Position numbers and translations under genes: made by a program
The notes under the pieces: generated by a model
Databases searched by the model: none
The model's input: the letters and a program-made list of their open reading frames with translations, nothing else
What the model was told of the DNA's origin: nothing
Shown here: positions 1 to 10,510 of the stretch, one piece after another
Position numbering within the stretch: position 1 is the stretch's first letter
How the letters are laid out: every line of letters starts with the position of its first letter
DNA from: Dermanyssus gallinae
Taxonomy: Eukaryota > Arthropoda > Arachnida > Mesostigmata > Dermanyssidae
Length of the DNA: 64,000 bases
Direction of reading: 5' to 3'
Assembly (NCBI GenBank): GCA_003439945.1
Contig: QVRM01000459.1
Span: 744,001 to 808,000 of the forward strand

Positions 1-1430
1 GCAATAGACCTAGCGCCAGTTAACATGTTTACAAATTTTACCTGCTAGATGCCGTGGTTGACCAGTGGGTGGATTACCGATCTGCCTACATAAACGTATA
101 CCGCTGGCGCAATGTATAAGGAAAAACGATTTCTGGGTGGTCACAGTGGTCTTCTACTTGCCGGAAATCTTTACCCGGTAAAGGTCGTTGACACTGTGGG
201 TTCCGGTGTACCATAATTCGACTGTCTATGCAACCGTCGTGGGTGGCGAAGTCAATGCTTGTATTGATGGAGATGCTACTAATGACACGGATGAGGTGCT
301 GCTCCAGTTGACGGATTCGTTTGGTTTAGGATGCGCAAATGCACATAAAAACCGCACGCATTAAGTCGTAATGAAAGCAACATTATTGACCTACTGTTCT
401 ACTGCCTTATTAATGGCAAAGTTAAAAGCGTGTAAAAATGACCTCCAGGTGGCTGCAAGGAGACACATACCAGCAGTTGTAAATATTCCTGATATTTGGG
501 AACTACAACGAAGTGATCCACACTTGCTTGCCACGAGGCATGTAGACTTTTCACGCTTAGCAGTTGATAGCCTCAAGGTGGTTCGTAGTGTGGATAGTAG
601 TTGCTGCAGATTCAAACGTAGGCAGAATAGAGAGACAGGTTAACCAGATGGCTGCTATACAATGGGGCTTTTTTTATTTCTACGAGGTCCCGAGGAGCGA
701 AAGATTTGTGGCAGCAACTAAGCAGGTTATTAAAATGTTCGATACTGTGAAACACAGACTGATGGTTCATGGGGGACGGGTAGATGTTTTTCAGGCCCGG
801 GATATGGAAGTTGCTGTGAGGAAATCGGGACACAGGTACAAGTCTTGATAGAATTTTGCAAACAGAAAAACATCGTGTTGACAGTGTGTTCTCTTTTAAT
901 GGGGTGGATGCTAAAGAAAAACGGGATTTTTGTAGTACGAGCAGGACAGTCAATCGGAAGACGGTGCAGTTGGTCAGGGCAGTAAATTATAAGCAATTGT
1001 CTCTGGAATACATTCAAGACAATTCAAGGACCATGGCCTCCGATTGAAAGGTGGCAGTAGGTGCTGTACTAGAGGCACGGCCAGTTGGCAAGAGGGCATG
1101 TGGTTGGCATAACATTAGACCGATTTTAATTAAAGTAGTCGATGCGCAAGTGGGATTTAGTGTAACGGAAGACTGGGATACGCAGACGTAGAATCAACAA
1201 CAAACAACAAAATCGGGGCAGCGCACCGGAAATACGAGCCCCAAATAACGGTTTTTTCAGGCTTGCGGGATGGGCAATATGGATACAGGCAAGGGTAGGG
1301 CAACAGGGGGATCGGGATAATGGGAGCTACTTCCGGAGGGAGAGGGAACACAAAAGAGCAGTAGAGACCAAGGGGGGGATTGCAGGTCATCAGGCAATTG
1401 GCTATTAGTGGCATCAAGAGGCAGAGGTAA
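1..1430. other. Unassigned region upstream of LINE-A; possible ORF1 remnant
   Basis: Two overlapping plus-strand frames (371-643 and 564-848) stay open for about 90 codons each, and the sequence then becomes stop-rich. They lie just upstream of, and on the same strand as, a LINE endonuclease-like segment near 1.5 kb, so they could be remains of that element's ORF1. I see no zinc knuckle or other diagnostic motif, so this rests on position only. No host gene is recognised. Confidence 0.25.
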
Positions 1431-1479
1431 AGGTTGACAAGTTGCATTAGAGAATGCAGGGCAAAAGAAAAGCGTAGGA

Positions 1480-3240
1480 GCAGTGTGCCTTTTGAACAGG
1501 TTGCCATGTTAAATATAAGAGGGGAAAGGCGAAGAGGAAAGTGGAAAGAACTATATAAATTACTAAAAATTAGGTCTGTCAATATCATGATAGAACCAGA
1601 GACGCATTTGTGTGGGATGAAAGTGCAGCCGGGTTTAGAGGGAGACAATTGATATGGTCAACTATGAATATGCACAACAGGGAAAACAGGATTAGGGGAG
1701 TTGGAATAACAATATAGGGGGGATAGAAAGTCATTCGTAGACTATCTACTGACGAAGAGTAAGATACAAATCAGGATCGATGAAGAGAAAATATAGAGTG
1801 TTGGGTGTTATCATAATTGCGAAGAAGTGAGCGGGAGGAAGAAAAAACTGGGGCGGGTTATTGTACAAAGGAAATGTTTGGATAAACACGAATGGGTGCA
1901 CAAAGTAGAATACATAAAACAGCCCTTAGTAGCGAGTGGGGACAAGCTGGTGGACGAGATGCATAGAACCATTAAGGACGCGTATGACAATTGCTGTAAG
2001 ATAAGGAAGGGAGTTGGAAAGGAAGGGCAACAAGGGTGGTAGAGTGATTAAATAAATAGGGTAATAATAGAGCGAAAAAGGTAAAGCGGGAAGCATAGAG
2101 AGATAATGGGAAGGGGCGCAAACATGGCGTGACAAGTCTTAATACAATGTGCAATTAAAATGCAGACGAGAGAGAATTTAACAGGATTGTAACAGTGTAG
2201 AAAGGACCAGAACTAGCAGTAGACTACGATCACAGCAGATGAGCTCGAAGACGTGCTGAAGAAAATGAATTAAAAAACGGCGTGTGATCATGACGGGATT
2301 TCGGCGGAATTATCTAGACGTTGGAAAAGAGGTACGTGCACTATTTAACGAAGCAATTGAATAATATACTTAGAGGAGGCAGACCCCCGGGAAAATGTTC
2401 ATGAATAACACGGTTCGATAACACGGTAATAATAGCAGCCTAGAGGGTTTATAGTCGCTAAAGGGGTCAGGCAAGAATTTCCGTTATTATCGGTGAGTTT
2501 TTTCTTATATACAGAGAGAATAGCGCGAAGGATTAATAGAGCGGGTTTAGGATGGCAGATAGGGGAAACGTGTGTATAATTAATTAATTGGACTCTCTAG
2601 GTCAATTCAGGTATTGTGGGCTTACAATGATTATAGGGGATGATTATTTAGAGCCAGAAAATATATTACGGAAAAAAAGGCTGAAAAGGGAGAAATGCAG
2701 TAAAATGTAGGGGCCTCTGGGGGTTTAGTAAACATATAGTAACAAGGAATATATGGACGGCCATGCATATGTCAGCATTGCATTTTGGTAATGCCTCTGT
2801 GGTCGATAGCGCGAGGTTGGGATAAAGTTGGAAACAATACAAAGAGAGGTAATGAGATTTGCATTAGATTGCCGTTTTAAATGCGCCAGGGAGTTTCTTG
2901 TGGGGAAAGGGGGATGTCAAACTTCAAACGACGGGATGAGCAAAGTAAGCTAAGATTTACTATTAGAATTTAAAAAAAAGTCACAAACAAAAGATGGATA
3001 CATGGACACAACGAGCTAACGAGTCAATTAAACATATTGTAAAAGAGGGTACAGTCTTAGGTGAGGGCAGAGATGTAGACCTGTCGGAGGCCATAGCTTT
3101 AGGACCAAATGTGAGAAATGAAGGTAGGTAATATATATGCTGCCGCTCTAAGCGACCCTATTATAAAAGGGTGAGATATGTATTAGGTATATATGCTAAG
3201 CGAATAATAAATAAATCAAGCAATCAATAAATGTGGATAC
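1480..3240 (+). pseudogene. Decayed LINE, family A copy 1 (endonuclease remnant, RT remnant, 3' end)
   Basis: Translated pieces follow LINE ORF2 order. Near 1,510-1,620 there is an endonuclease-like start (LNIRG, then KWKELYKLLK, then EPETHLCG). Near 1,870-2,040 comes an EN-RT linker-like segment ending in GW. Near 2,240-2,330 is the RT entry motif (ADELEDVLKKMN, then DHDGISAEL). From about 2,830 a post-RT segment contains LETIQREVMRFAL and FLVGKGGCQT. Stops and frameshifts separate all of them. The 3' end at about 3,120-3,180 (TATATGCTGCCGCTCTAAGCG, then TATAAAAGGGTGA) recurs at 7,055-7,115 and inverted at 29,587, which defines the family. The element is inactive. The clade is not certain. 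Confidence 0.75.
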
Positions 3241-3264
3241 TTGTGGTGAACTGCTAGATTGAAC

Positions 3265-4505
3265 TCACTATAAATCTGCGAGCAGTAGGTGCAGTCTGTG
3301 CCGCTTAACTAATTTTGTGATATCATCAACAAAATCATAAAGAAGGGGCATACCACGTGCTTGGCATATCGCCGGGCTTTCTTTAGCATTTGAGAATAAG
3401 CATGGCGATAACAGGCGAGATCCAAAGTCATACCCAGGTTTAGCATACAAAATCACACTGACGACGATCGTCTGCCAATTAGTTATAAAACATATTGAGT
3501 ACGTGGTCGACCAGACCCTTCCGTCGGAGCAATTCGGCTTCCGAAGAGGTTGGGAACACGTGATGCAATCCTTGTACTTCAGTAAGAGATAGAACAAGCA
3601 AAACCCAGAGGCTGTTCGTACGCAATATTTATAGACTGTGTCAAAGCCTTTGACAAAGTACCTTGAGATTTCCTAAAGCAGTAATTCTGACACGCAGGGC
3701 TTAGTGGCGTTCTTCTAAGCGTAATTTCGAGATTTCTTGATGATGACACTTTACTGGTAAGCAGGCTGTGGTACGGGTAAGGCAAAAGGTGGGAACCCTG
3801 CAAGGCGATCTACTGAGCTGCGTTTCCTGTACTCTTCTGCTTGCCGATTTTGTTTAGTTGTAATGCATGTAGATAACACAGTGGTTGCTCATCCCGATCT
3901 GGGTCGTTAAAACGCATCACTTCTCTGGTGGTAGAGGTGTTCCTCGTCTTCAGGGGGCTGAAAATAAATGTCAAAAAGGCCAAAACTGTGAAATTCAGAA
4001 GAGGGGGTCAAAATTTGGTTTGCTTAAAAGGAGTTTCACAATGTACATGCATCGAGTACGTCGCTTGTTCATACAATACGGATAAGGCACTGCTTTGTGG
4101 TTGTTGTTTTTATCGATGGAGATCGAAGACGCCGCGTGGAGCACCATTCGAAAGTTTTGTCTTAGAATGGCAAAATAAAGTGAACAAGTCGCACGAGAGG
4201 TTGAAGATCTGGATATTTTCAATGTCTTTTACCTCTCGTCTGCTGCTGCATGTGACCTAGTCACAGACACATTGTTTATGGCTATCATTACTCTGTCTGG
4301 TCGAATGCAAATTTCCACGAGGAGCACGCACAGTGCATATATCGATTGTGCTTCAAAGCGTGTACAGAGTATCATGCGTCCGTCTGCCGGGTTCTTATCA
4401 CTGCACTACCTCTCGAGTGGCATGCTGAGAGCAGCTGATACAGTATAAGTAGCATTGTTATATGCATACTCAGTATGAATGGAATAAATATGATGATGAA
4501 ATCGC
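3265..4505 (+). pseudogene. Decayed LINE RT, family B copy 1
   Basis: Fragments in shifting frames match the minus-strand element at 57.6-59.65 kb. They are LPSEQFGFRRG near 3,520; YAIFIDCVKAFDKVP near 3,620-3,665 (RT motif A with the catalytic Asp); FLDDDTLLV near 3,735; and GLKINVKKAKTVKFRRGGQ near 3,955-4,015. A C-terminal Cys/His cluster, C-x4-C-x3-C-x3-H-x3-C, lies near 4,335-4,385. The YADD box is broken by frameshifts near 3,860-3,900. The 3' end is AATAAATATGATGATGA near 4,480-4,500, close to the AATAAATATGAATGATAAAC end of the other copy. It is 5'-truncated within the RT region and inactive. Confidence 0.8.
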
Positions 4506-6690
4506 GATTAATATTATCAAAGAGTGACTTCTAATCTAAATGCACATATTAGTATGTTTGCTGCAGATCTCGGTTGATTGTAGTCCTCCATGAAGAGCAG
4601 AGCCCCTGCCCCCAGTTACGACTGATCCTGTGGAAGCTCAGACCGCGCTTAAGGCAGGCCGGCTTGAGACGATCTAGACTCAGGCACGGCCATGTCAGTT
4701 GCATGCGATAGCTAGCCGTAATACAAATCTTAAAAAAATCTGAAAAGCTGGAGGATGCACGGTAGCGACGATTTTGGAGGGGTCGAGATATTGTCAAATG
4801 CAGGAATTTTTTTCGGATCCGCTTTCAGACATGACGACTAAAGTTCATCCCTGTGGTCGACAGTTTCACGCGAATGCGAGAAGTGATTGGCAAACTCCTT
4901 TGGGCACGACCCAATATGAAATGTGTTTACCTTGTCAAAATGCCGCCGGTGTTTCTTCATTGACGACAGCGTCATTGGCTCTCACATATTTCAGCAGAGT
5001 AGCGATTGCCTGTCGAAGGTCAAATTTGCTTCTTCATTTATGAACCTTACCTTCAGCGTAGAGTTTGCTTGCTTATGACGAGTTGTAATTGTTGCGGGAG
5101 GTCTGAAATCAGAACTGAACAGTGGGCTAAGGCTGTGTTCCTACTTGAGCAACCCCACAAGGGTTTTAGGAGGAACCATCACAAAATAATACATTTCCTT
5201 CAAGAGGATTACTGTCCGGATGCTTGGACACCTCTAGTGGGACCCCTGTCAAACGCAGAAACTGCAAACTCGGTGAACAGGAACAGTCGCCATCGTAAAA
5301 GGTTCATCTCGTTTAGGAGTATTGCACAAGCACTCATGCTTAATCCGCCTCGGTGAAACCCATGTTGCGAGACCATACTCACTGAATTCAGATATCACTC
5401 CAGCCAGCATATAAGTATGCTAGCTAACAGCTTGCCACTTACGCTCTTCGTTGCAATCCCATGGTACGAACATTGACTCTGTGGGCACCCTTTAACTTTT
5501 CAACTATTAGAATCTAAATACGCACACGAAGTGCTCAGTGTTCCATAAAGTCATATTGTGTATTCTGTAAAAAAACGCACCACAGCAATGTCTACAGCAG
5601 CTTATGCATTTCTCTGTGTGTATGTTTAAGCTATTTGTTATACGACACTGTACTGTCAAACAACAATAAAATGTTATGTGTTTTTTGTACCACAGAGAAA
5701 AGCTGTACCTCCGATATGAGCGCACGCATAGAGATATCTACTGCAAAATTCATCCCGCCACGTTCGGTAATACAATATAGGTTTGCTGCCAGTATTTATA
5801 CTTGTTTCGTTTATGTATGCAACCAACCACGCGCGGTACTGACAACCGAACGCTTAGTTTGTGACTAGCAATGCAGTCTATATGTAAATATATGCCGGTT
5901 ACGTCTCTTGACATAACAAAACATCTAACGACAAGTGCAATCGCCAACGAGGCCGCTATTCGGGGTATCTGCGCTTGCGGTTCTCTGCTCAGCCGAAAAT
6001 TGCTGCGGCCAATAAACGCCATAATCAGCCACGCGCTTAAAACTTAATTACAGCCGTCGAGCTTTGGTTGACAGATTAATTGGTTGCATAAATCACTCGT
6101 TGAACGTTCCCCATGGGCTTTCACTTTTATCCTTCAACGGCCTTATTGGGAATTTTTGGCGCCCGATTAAACTCTCTTCGTTTGTGGGTCGATTGTTAAG
6201 AAACTGTGATATTAGTATCATCACTGATGTGAAAAATAAGTTAATTTTCTTCCAGTGGTTAATGCCGGCTGCAGTACAACGACTTTTCATGTAGTCCGTC
6301 CCAGAAACTTAGTTAACACGGCATTACATGCTTTAAAAAAACGATATGTGTTACGTGCCAAAAATCGAGGAATCAAAATGTTGTCTTCTTTTGGGCATTT
6401 GGGTAAATGAGGGGCGTAGAATATACGGTAAAGTACACATCTACTACTTGTTGCTCCCCAGTGTCGAGGACTAGGACCAAGGTATATTCCGCATCTGATA
6501 GGATACAATTAAATATAAGGCTACGTGTACTCTGTGATGAATCAGGACACCTTCAGATAAACTACTGCATGCACGTCATTTATTAGATATGTGTAGAAGA
6601 TCCATATTTCTGAAAATGTACATTTAATTTAAGCAAATGGCGTAAAATTACTTCTTATAAGCATAGTTTTGTTCATACAGTAGATATTTG
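4506..6690. other. No recognisable gene
   Basis: A plus-strand frame of 116 codons (5,006-5,356) and minus-strand frames of 70-90 codons (4,549-4,797 and 5,750-6,022) are present. None shows a family motif, repeat relationship or supporting signal that I can identify. The region is probably unique or very old repeat DNA. Confidence 0.4.
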
Positions 6691-6699
6691 GATACAACC

Positions 6700-7115
6700 C
6701 TAATAGTATTAGGTGTACAAAATACTATGGAGCATATACACAGACAAATCGGAATTGGCGATGGGTTCCAGATCGAGCTTGGCAAGTAAATATGGAAAAG
6801 AAAAGCGGAAAAAGAGCGGGGTAGAATGGGTAGCCGATAATTCAAGAGCGAGTGGGCTATTGGCGCATAGAGACGGTCAAAGTACAGAATGTTGAGCATG
6901 TGGGCCAGGGAATGAGTTATTTGAGGAAATGTCGGAGGCTCTAGCTCTAGGACCGAATGTTAGAAAGGACCTGGTTGATATTACATTGAAGAGGTTGTCC
7001 CAATGGAGAGCAAATACTCAGTAGGTATTGCAGTATACATGAATTATATGAATGCGTAGGTAACATATATGCTGCCGCTCTAAGCGCCCCTGATATAAAA
7101 GGGTGACATGTGTAA
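6700..7115 (+). pseudogene. LINE family A copy 2, 3' end only
   Basis: The peptide YGKEKRKKSGVEWVADNSRA, encoded near 6,790-6,850, is matched by YGKEKRGIGEVE...DNSRGS on the minus strand near 29,900-29,970. The 3' terminus at 7,055-7,115 carries the same sequence as copy 1 (ACATATATGCTGCCGCTCTA, then ATAAAAGGGTGACATGT). It is a 5'-truncated insertion, which is typical of target-primed reverse transcription. No target-site duplication was identified. Confidence 0.75.
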
Positions 7116-7149
7116 ATTTAAAACGTTTCCAGAAATCACTTATCAAAGA

Positions 7150-7690
7150 GAGCTTAGTCCTTACTAGTATAATTAATTTAACTAAATCATCGTGCATCAT
7201 TAGTGCCGGACGGCGTGCCAGGCATTTCGGTATTAACGACACCTTAGAGCGCTTCGGTCGTGCGGATTTCCCTGCATTCTACAGCCCCAGAGTCTATCCG
7301 CCGACAATGGTAAGCGCGCGGATGGGATGTCTTTAGCTTCTTCTGTCGGGACGGAATGCTTAGTTGGAAAGCGACAGTCACCGATTCATTAGCACCTTCT
7401 ATGGTCGGTGGCGGGGCGGTCTCGATAGGCCACGCTGGTAATCTAGACAAGAAAAGGAAGCCCGCGAAATACGCGTCAATAGGTTACCCATATGGGTTTC
7501 AACTGTTAGCGATCGAGACCCGGGGCGGCCCAGGCATCGTCACTCGCAAGTTTGTTCACAGGGTTGGTGAGCAGTTGAACTTCGCCACCGAAAACAAGAG
7601 CGGCTTTCTTGAGGGAGCGCCTTGATCTCGACGATCGAGCGAGGCAGAGCGACGTCTGTTCGGGGCACGCTATTGAAGTGGTCCCAACCC
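7150..7690 (+). pseudogene. LINE ORF2 C-terminal domain fragment
   Basis: Four segments in order resemble the C-terminal extension of many invertebrate LINE ORF2 proteins: GRRARHFGINDTLER near 7,210; SWKATVTDSLAPS near 7,360-7,400; KRKPAKYASI, then FQLLAIETRGGPG near 7,450-7,530; and, after a frameshift, ISTIERGRATSVRGTLL near 7,625-7,675. This order and wording (WDATVTDSLAPS, KYASI, VAVETLGGPG, ISxAIQRGNAxSVxGTL) is from my knowledge of such proteins. Two or more frameshifts separate the blocks. The catalytic RT core is absent. It starts just after the family A 3' end and is more likely a separate insertion than part of it. Confidence 0.7.
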
Positions 7691-7699
7691 ATTCTATAC

Positions 7700-9310
7700 G
7701 AAATAGAAAAAGCGCACACGTTCTTGGGTGACAATTGTCGCACCACTTGCATTCCTTATAAAATTTAATATATTTAACTACCATATATGGACAGTATAAC
7801 AAATTGTTTTCGCTAAGGTCTAAATCGCTGTTGATACGTGTTTCATCGAGACTGTGTCATGCTCCCTGCATGTCTGTATATACTAACGCTTCAAATTATA
7901 TTCTCTACAAACTTGACATACACAATCGTTGATCTCATAACACTCTACATAACGCGCAAGTAGTGATGGTAGCCATACCGCGCAATTTTGGAAACATCTA
8001 ACGGCCTCTGTGTTGACTTTTGATTAATCTAGACGTGTGAAATGTCGGCTCATCTGTAGAATTCTGCATTAATAGGTGCACATTTCGTTATTCTCTGCAC
8101 AAATCGTGAGCTCGCAGTTCTGTTGGTTTGAGCTCTTAGTCTTCTAGGATCATTTCCTTACTCATCGTCTCATTTTGACACAAATGTATTACAATCAGAA
8201 CTGAGGCAATTCGTGGCAATATCCTCGTCGAAGGATTTAAGGATAGCTGCGGCGGTACGCTCAGTAGTCACAAATACTCAGTAGTAGTCAGGTGAATCTG
8301 CCAAGAGCCATCTCTATCCTACTAAAAACAAAGAAGCTATTGGTGCGCAACAACTCAACCTGCTAGCCTGCAGCTACAAACCTCTTATGCTAAAAACAAA
8401 GCTCTCAGAAAAACTCCTATGAGACAATATTGGAACCCGTGTTTTATTCAATGTGAGCGCACGCTCAAAAGCACAAGAGACAAAAGCGCAATGGATTTCC
8501 AGGTACAAGGCTACGGCGTATCATTAAAGCCAACGCATCGTAATGTAACGCTTCTACGTTTTAGAATCACTCTCAATATTGCAAAAAAACACAGGCAGGG
8601 TGAACATAGTCTTTTCTGCCTATAGACACTCATATGTATAAAATAAACTTGAAACTAGTAAATAAACAAGCAGTAATGAATTAAAAATGCTGCTCGATGA
8701 TCGTTTTAAAGGGAACCGAACTGATCCTTGTCTCTTCTACTGTCGCGAGGTTTGTCATGATCGCCTCTCGTGGTTAATAGATGCATATGTCCACATAGGA
8801 ACACACATACCATGAAACACGATGGTAATTGCGACATCAGCGGTGAACAGTAACGGCGGTGCACCTGCCTTTCTTTGACAATTAGATATACGCATCTTAA
8901 GGCTTATACTCGTATATGGGCGCACTACTTCAAGTCAAGACGTGCTAAGTCAAGCTCCGCTTGCTAATGACTGCAAAGTAGCTAGTGTATATTTATTTTA
9001 TTAACAACCGGGATGGGTAAGTGTGTAAAGAAGCTAGTTTAAGTTCTGCGAAAGCGAGAAGATAATATGGTATTTGCCAGGCGTATAACAATTGGTTTAT
9101 CGAAAATCAATTTTATGTCCTCTGAAGTGAGAGATGGCTTTCATCGAGAGGGATAACATTCTGCTACAAACCAATGGCGCCGTTATCTGAAATTGTATAT
9201 GGATCTAACATGAAATGAGAGAACATACGATAATAACATCGTCCCTTTCGTATTAGATTATATATCAAGTCTCGTTGGCTAAATTATCTCTCGGCCATAC
9301 TGGGATGCGT
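7700..9310. other. No recognisable gene
   Basis: This is AT-rich sequence. One 68-codon plus-strand frame (8,419-8,625) has no recognisable domain. No long repeat or palindrome was noticed. Confidence 0.4.
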
Positions 9311-9319
9311 TTACTTGCT

Positions 9320-9680
9320 GATTTGTTTTTGGGGTACCTAAGCTGAGCGTGCAGGATAAGTTTGTGGAACGAGTGGCTCGCCGGTGTTGTCTACCACGCG
9401 AGCGTATCACATTGCCTAGTGTTAGTGAATACCAATCCCATGCCGATTACCGCATGTTTAAACAACTAGCGCGTCAGAAACTTACATATTACTAGGTATT
9501 TTGTTCTAAGACCAAATAATCTCCGGAGCGGCGTTTCCATTCACCCCCACGAGATTGCTCGGGTGGACGTTGTGAACAACACGTTTGCCTGGAGGATTGC
9601 ACGTCGTTCACAGATTCAAAACGACTTTGCTTCTATTGTAATACCCCTTTTTCAATAAAGGTGATATGATATGATCAGTG
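9320..9680 (+). pseudogene. LINE family C copy 1, C-terminal tail and 3' end
   Basis: From about 9,340 one frame reads VQDKFVERVARRCCLPRER, then ITLPSVSEY, then a short basic segment. This is the usual post-RT tail of CR1/Jockey-type LINEs (an ERV-x-R-F-like helix followed by a P-S-V-x-x-R-like element). A second block, NNLRSGVSIHPHEIARVD and NNTFAWRIARRSQ, lies near 9,515-9,625. The end is CCCCTTTTTCAATAAAGG followed by a short GATAT repeat at about 9,645-9,675. The last ~150 bp are repeated, inverted, at 13,885-14,085. The copy is heavily 5'-truncated. Confidence 0.7.
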
Positions 9681-9689
9681 GCGGCATCT

Positions 9690-10510
9690 TAATGCTTCAT
9701 AGAATAAGTTGTGCCTTGCAATTGATTCTTGTAGTTGTTGTTCTTTTCATTCGATGTTCCACTATTGGACGCAGTTGAGCTCACCAATGGGCGTATTGCG
9801 GCAGTATCTTCGTCGCAAAATCTTTGTCAACTGCCGCGTTCTTTTGCAGTGTAGCTTGTTTGACTTTTCATGCCTCATGTGCATTCACTGGATTCACCTT
9901 TCCAGGTAGTCTAGAGCGTATGTGACGCCCTTGTGCCACGAGTTCAGCGGGAGACTATCCGTCTGAGTATGTTGTTCTCGGCGTCAGCAGTGCCTTGTCG
10001 ATGCCTTGATTCACACGGTCCGCCTTAACCGTCATTTCATCTACCGCTTGAAGCATTCGCTCAACTAATGCTTGCGGATCCGCTTGCAGGAAATTTGGAA
10101 AACTTATCGGGTGTCTGACTTCTCAGTCTATCCAAAAATGCGCTTACTTCTTTAGTGGAAAATGGCGGTCCATTGTCCGACACGACGCAAACAGGCATGC
10201 CGTGCGTTCTCTACTATCTTGCCAATATCTTAATAACGTTTACTACTGATGTGAACGCCATGTTTTTAATTTAAAAATTATTTTGAGAAGTAGCCGACGG
10301 CCAGCGTATATACGTCGCTGTCGATCTGCATTAAATAAATGCCTACCGTACGGCACGGGGGTGCGGAGGCAGTCGCCCCAGGGGTTTGCGCGGGCTGCTT
10401 CTGGCATAGCTTCGGCACGCCATACAGTTATCAATCTGTGGTCAGAGTCGGAGTGCTCTCTCTTTACCTTGATGGGCTGCGTGCAACGCGAATAGTACCT
10501 TCTGACACTT
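9690..10510 (-). pseudogene. Ty3/Gypsy-like retrotransposon integrase fragment
   Basis: Reading the minus strand from about 10,470 downward: ALHAAHQG and, about 20 residues later, CMACRSYAR match an integrase H2-C2 zinc-binding domain. Near 10,200-10,150 is PVCVVSDNGPPFSTKEVSAF, the second catalytic Asp region of a DDE integrase (VSDNGPQF in the family). It is followed by LVERMLQAVDEMTVKADR near 10,070-10,010 and SPAELVAQGRHIRSRLPG near 9,950-9,900, which match the conserved SPAEL-x-x-GR-x-x-R-x-R-L element. Several frameshifts and stops interrupt it. No LTRs or RT domain were recognised nearby. This is a decayed retrotransposon fragment of the K02A2.6-like type. Confidence 0.75.

Noticed and set aside
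1157..1648. Minus-strand 163-codon frame as a membrane protein
   Set aside because: It is antisense to the LINE-A endonuclease-like segment. Its hydrophobic, Pro/Leu-rich content is the reverse complement of purine-rich DNA.
7010..8285. Shared ATACTCAGTAG at 7,015 and 8,275
   Set aside because: The match is 11 bases with unrelated flanks, as expected by chance in AT-rich DNA.
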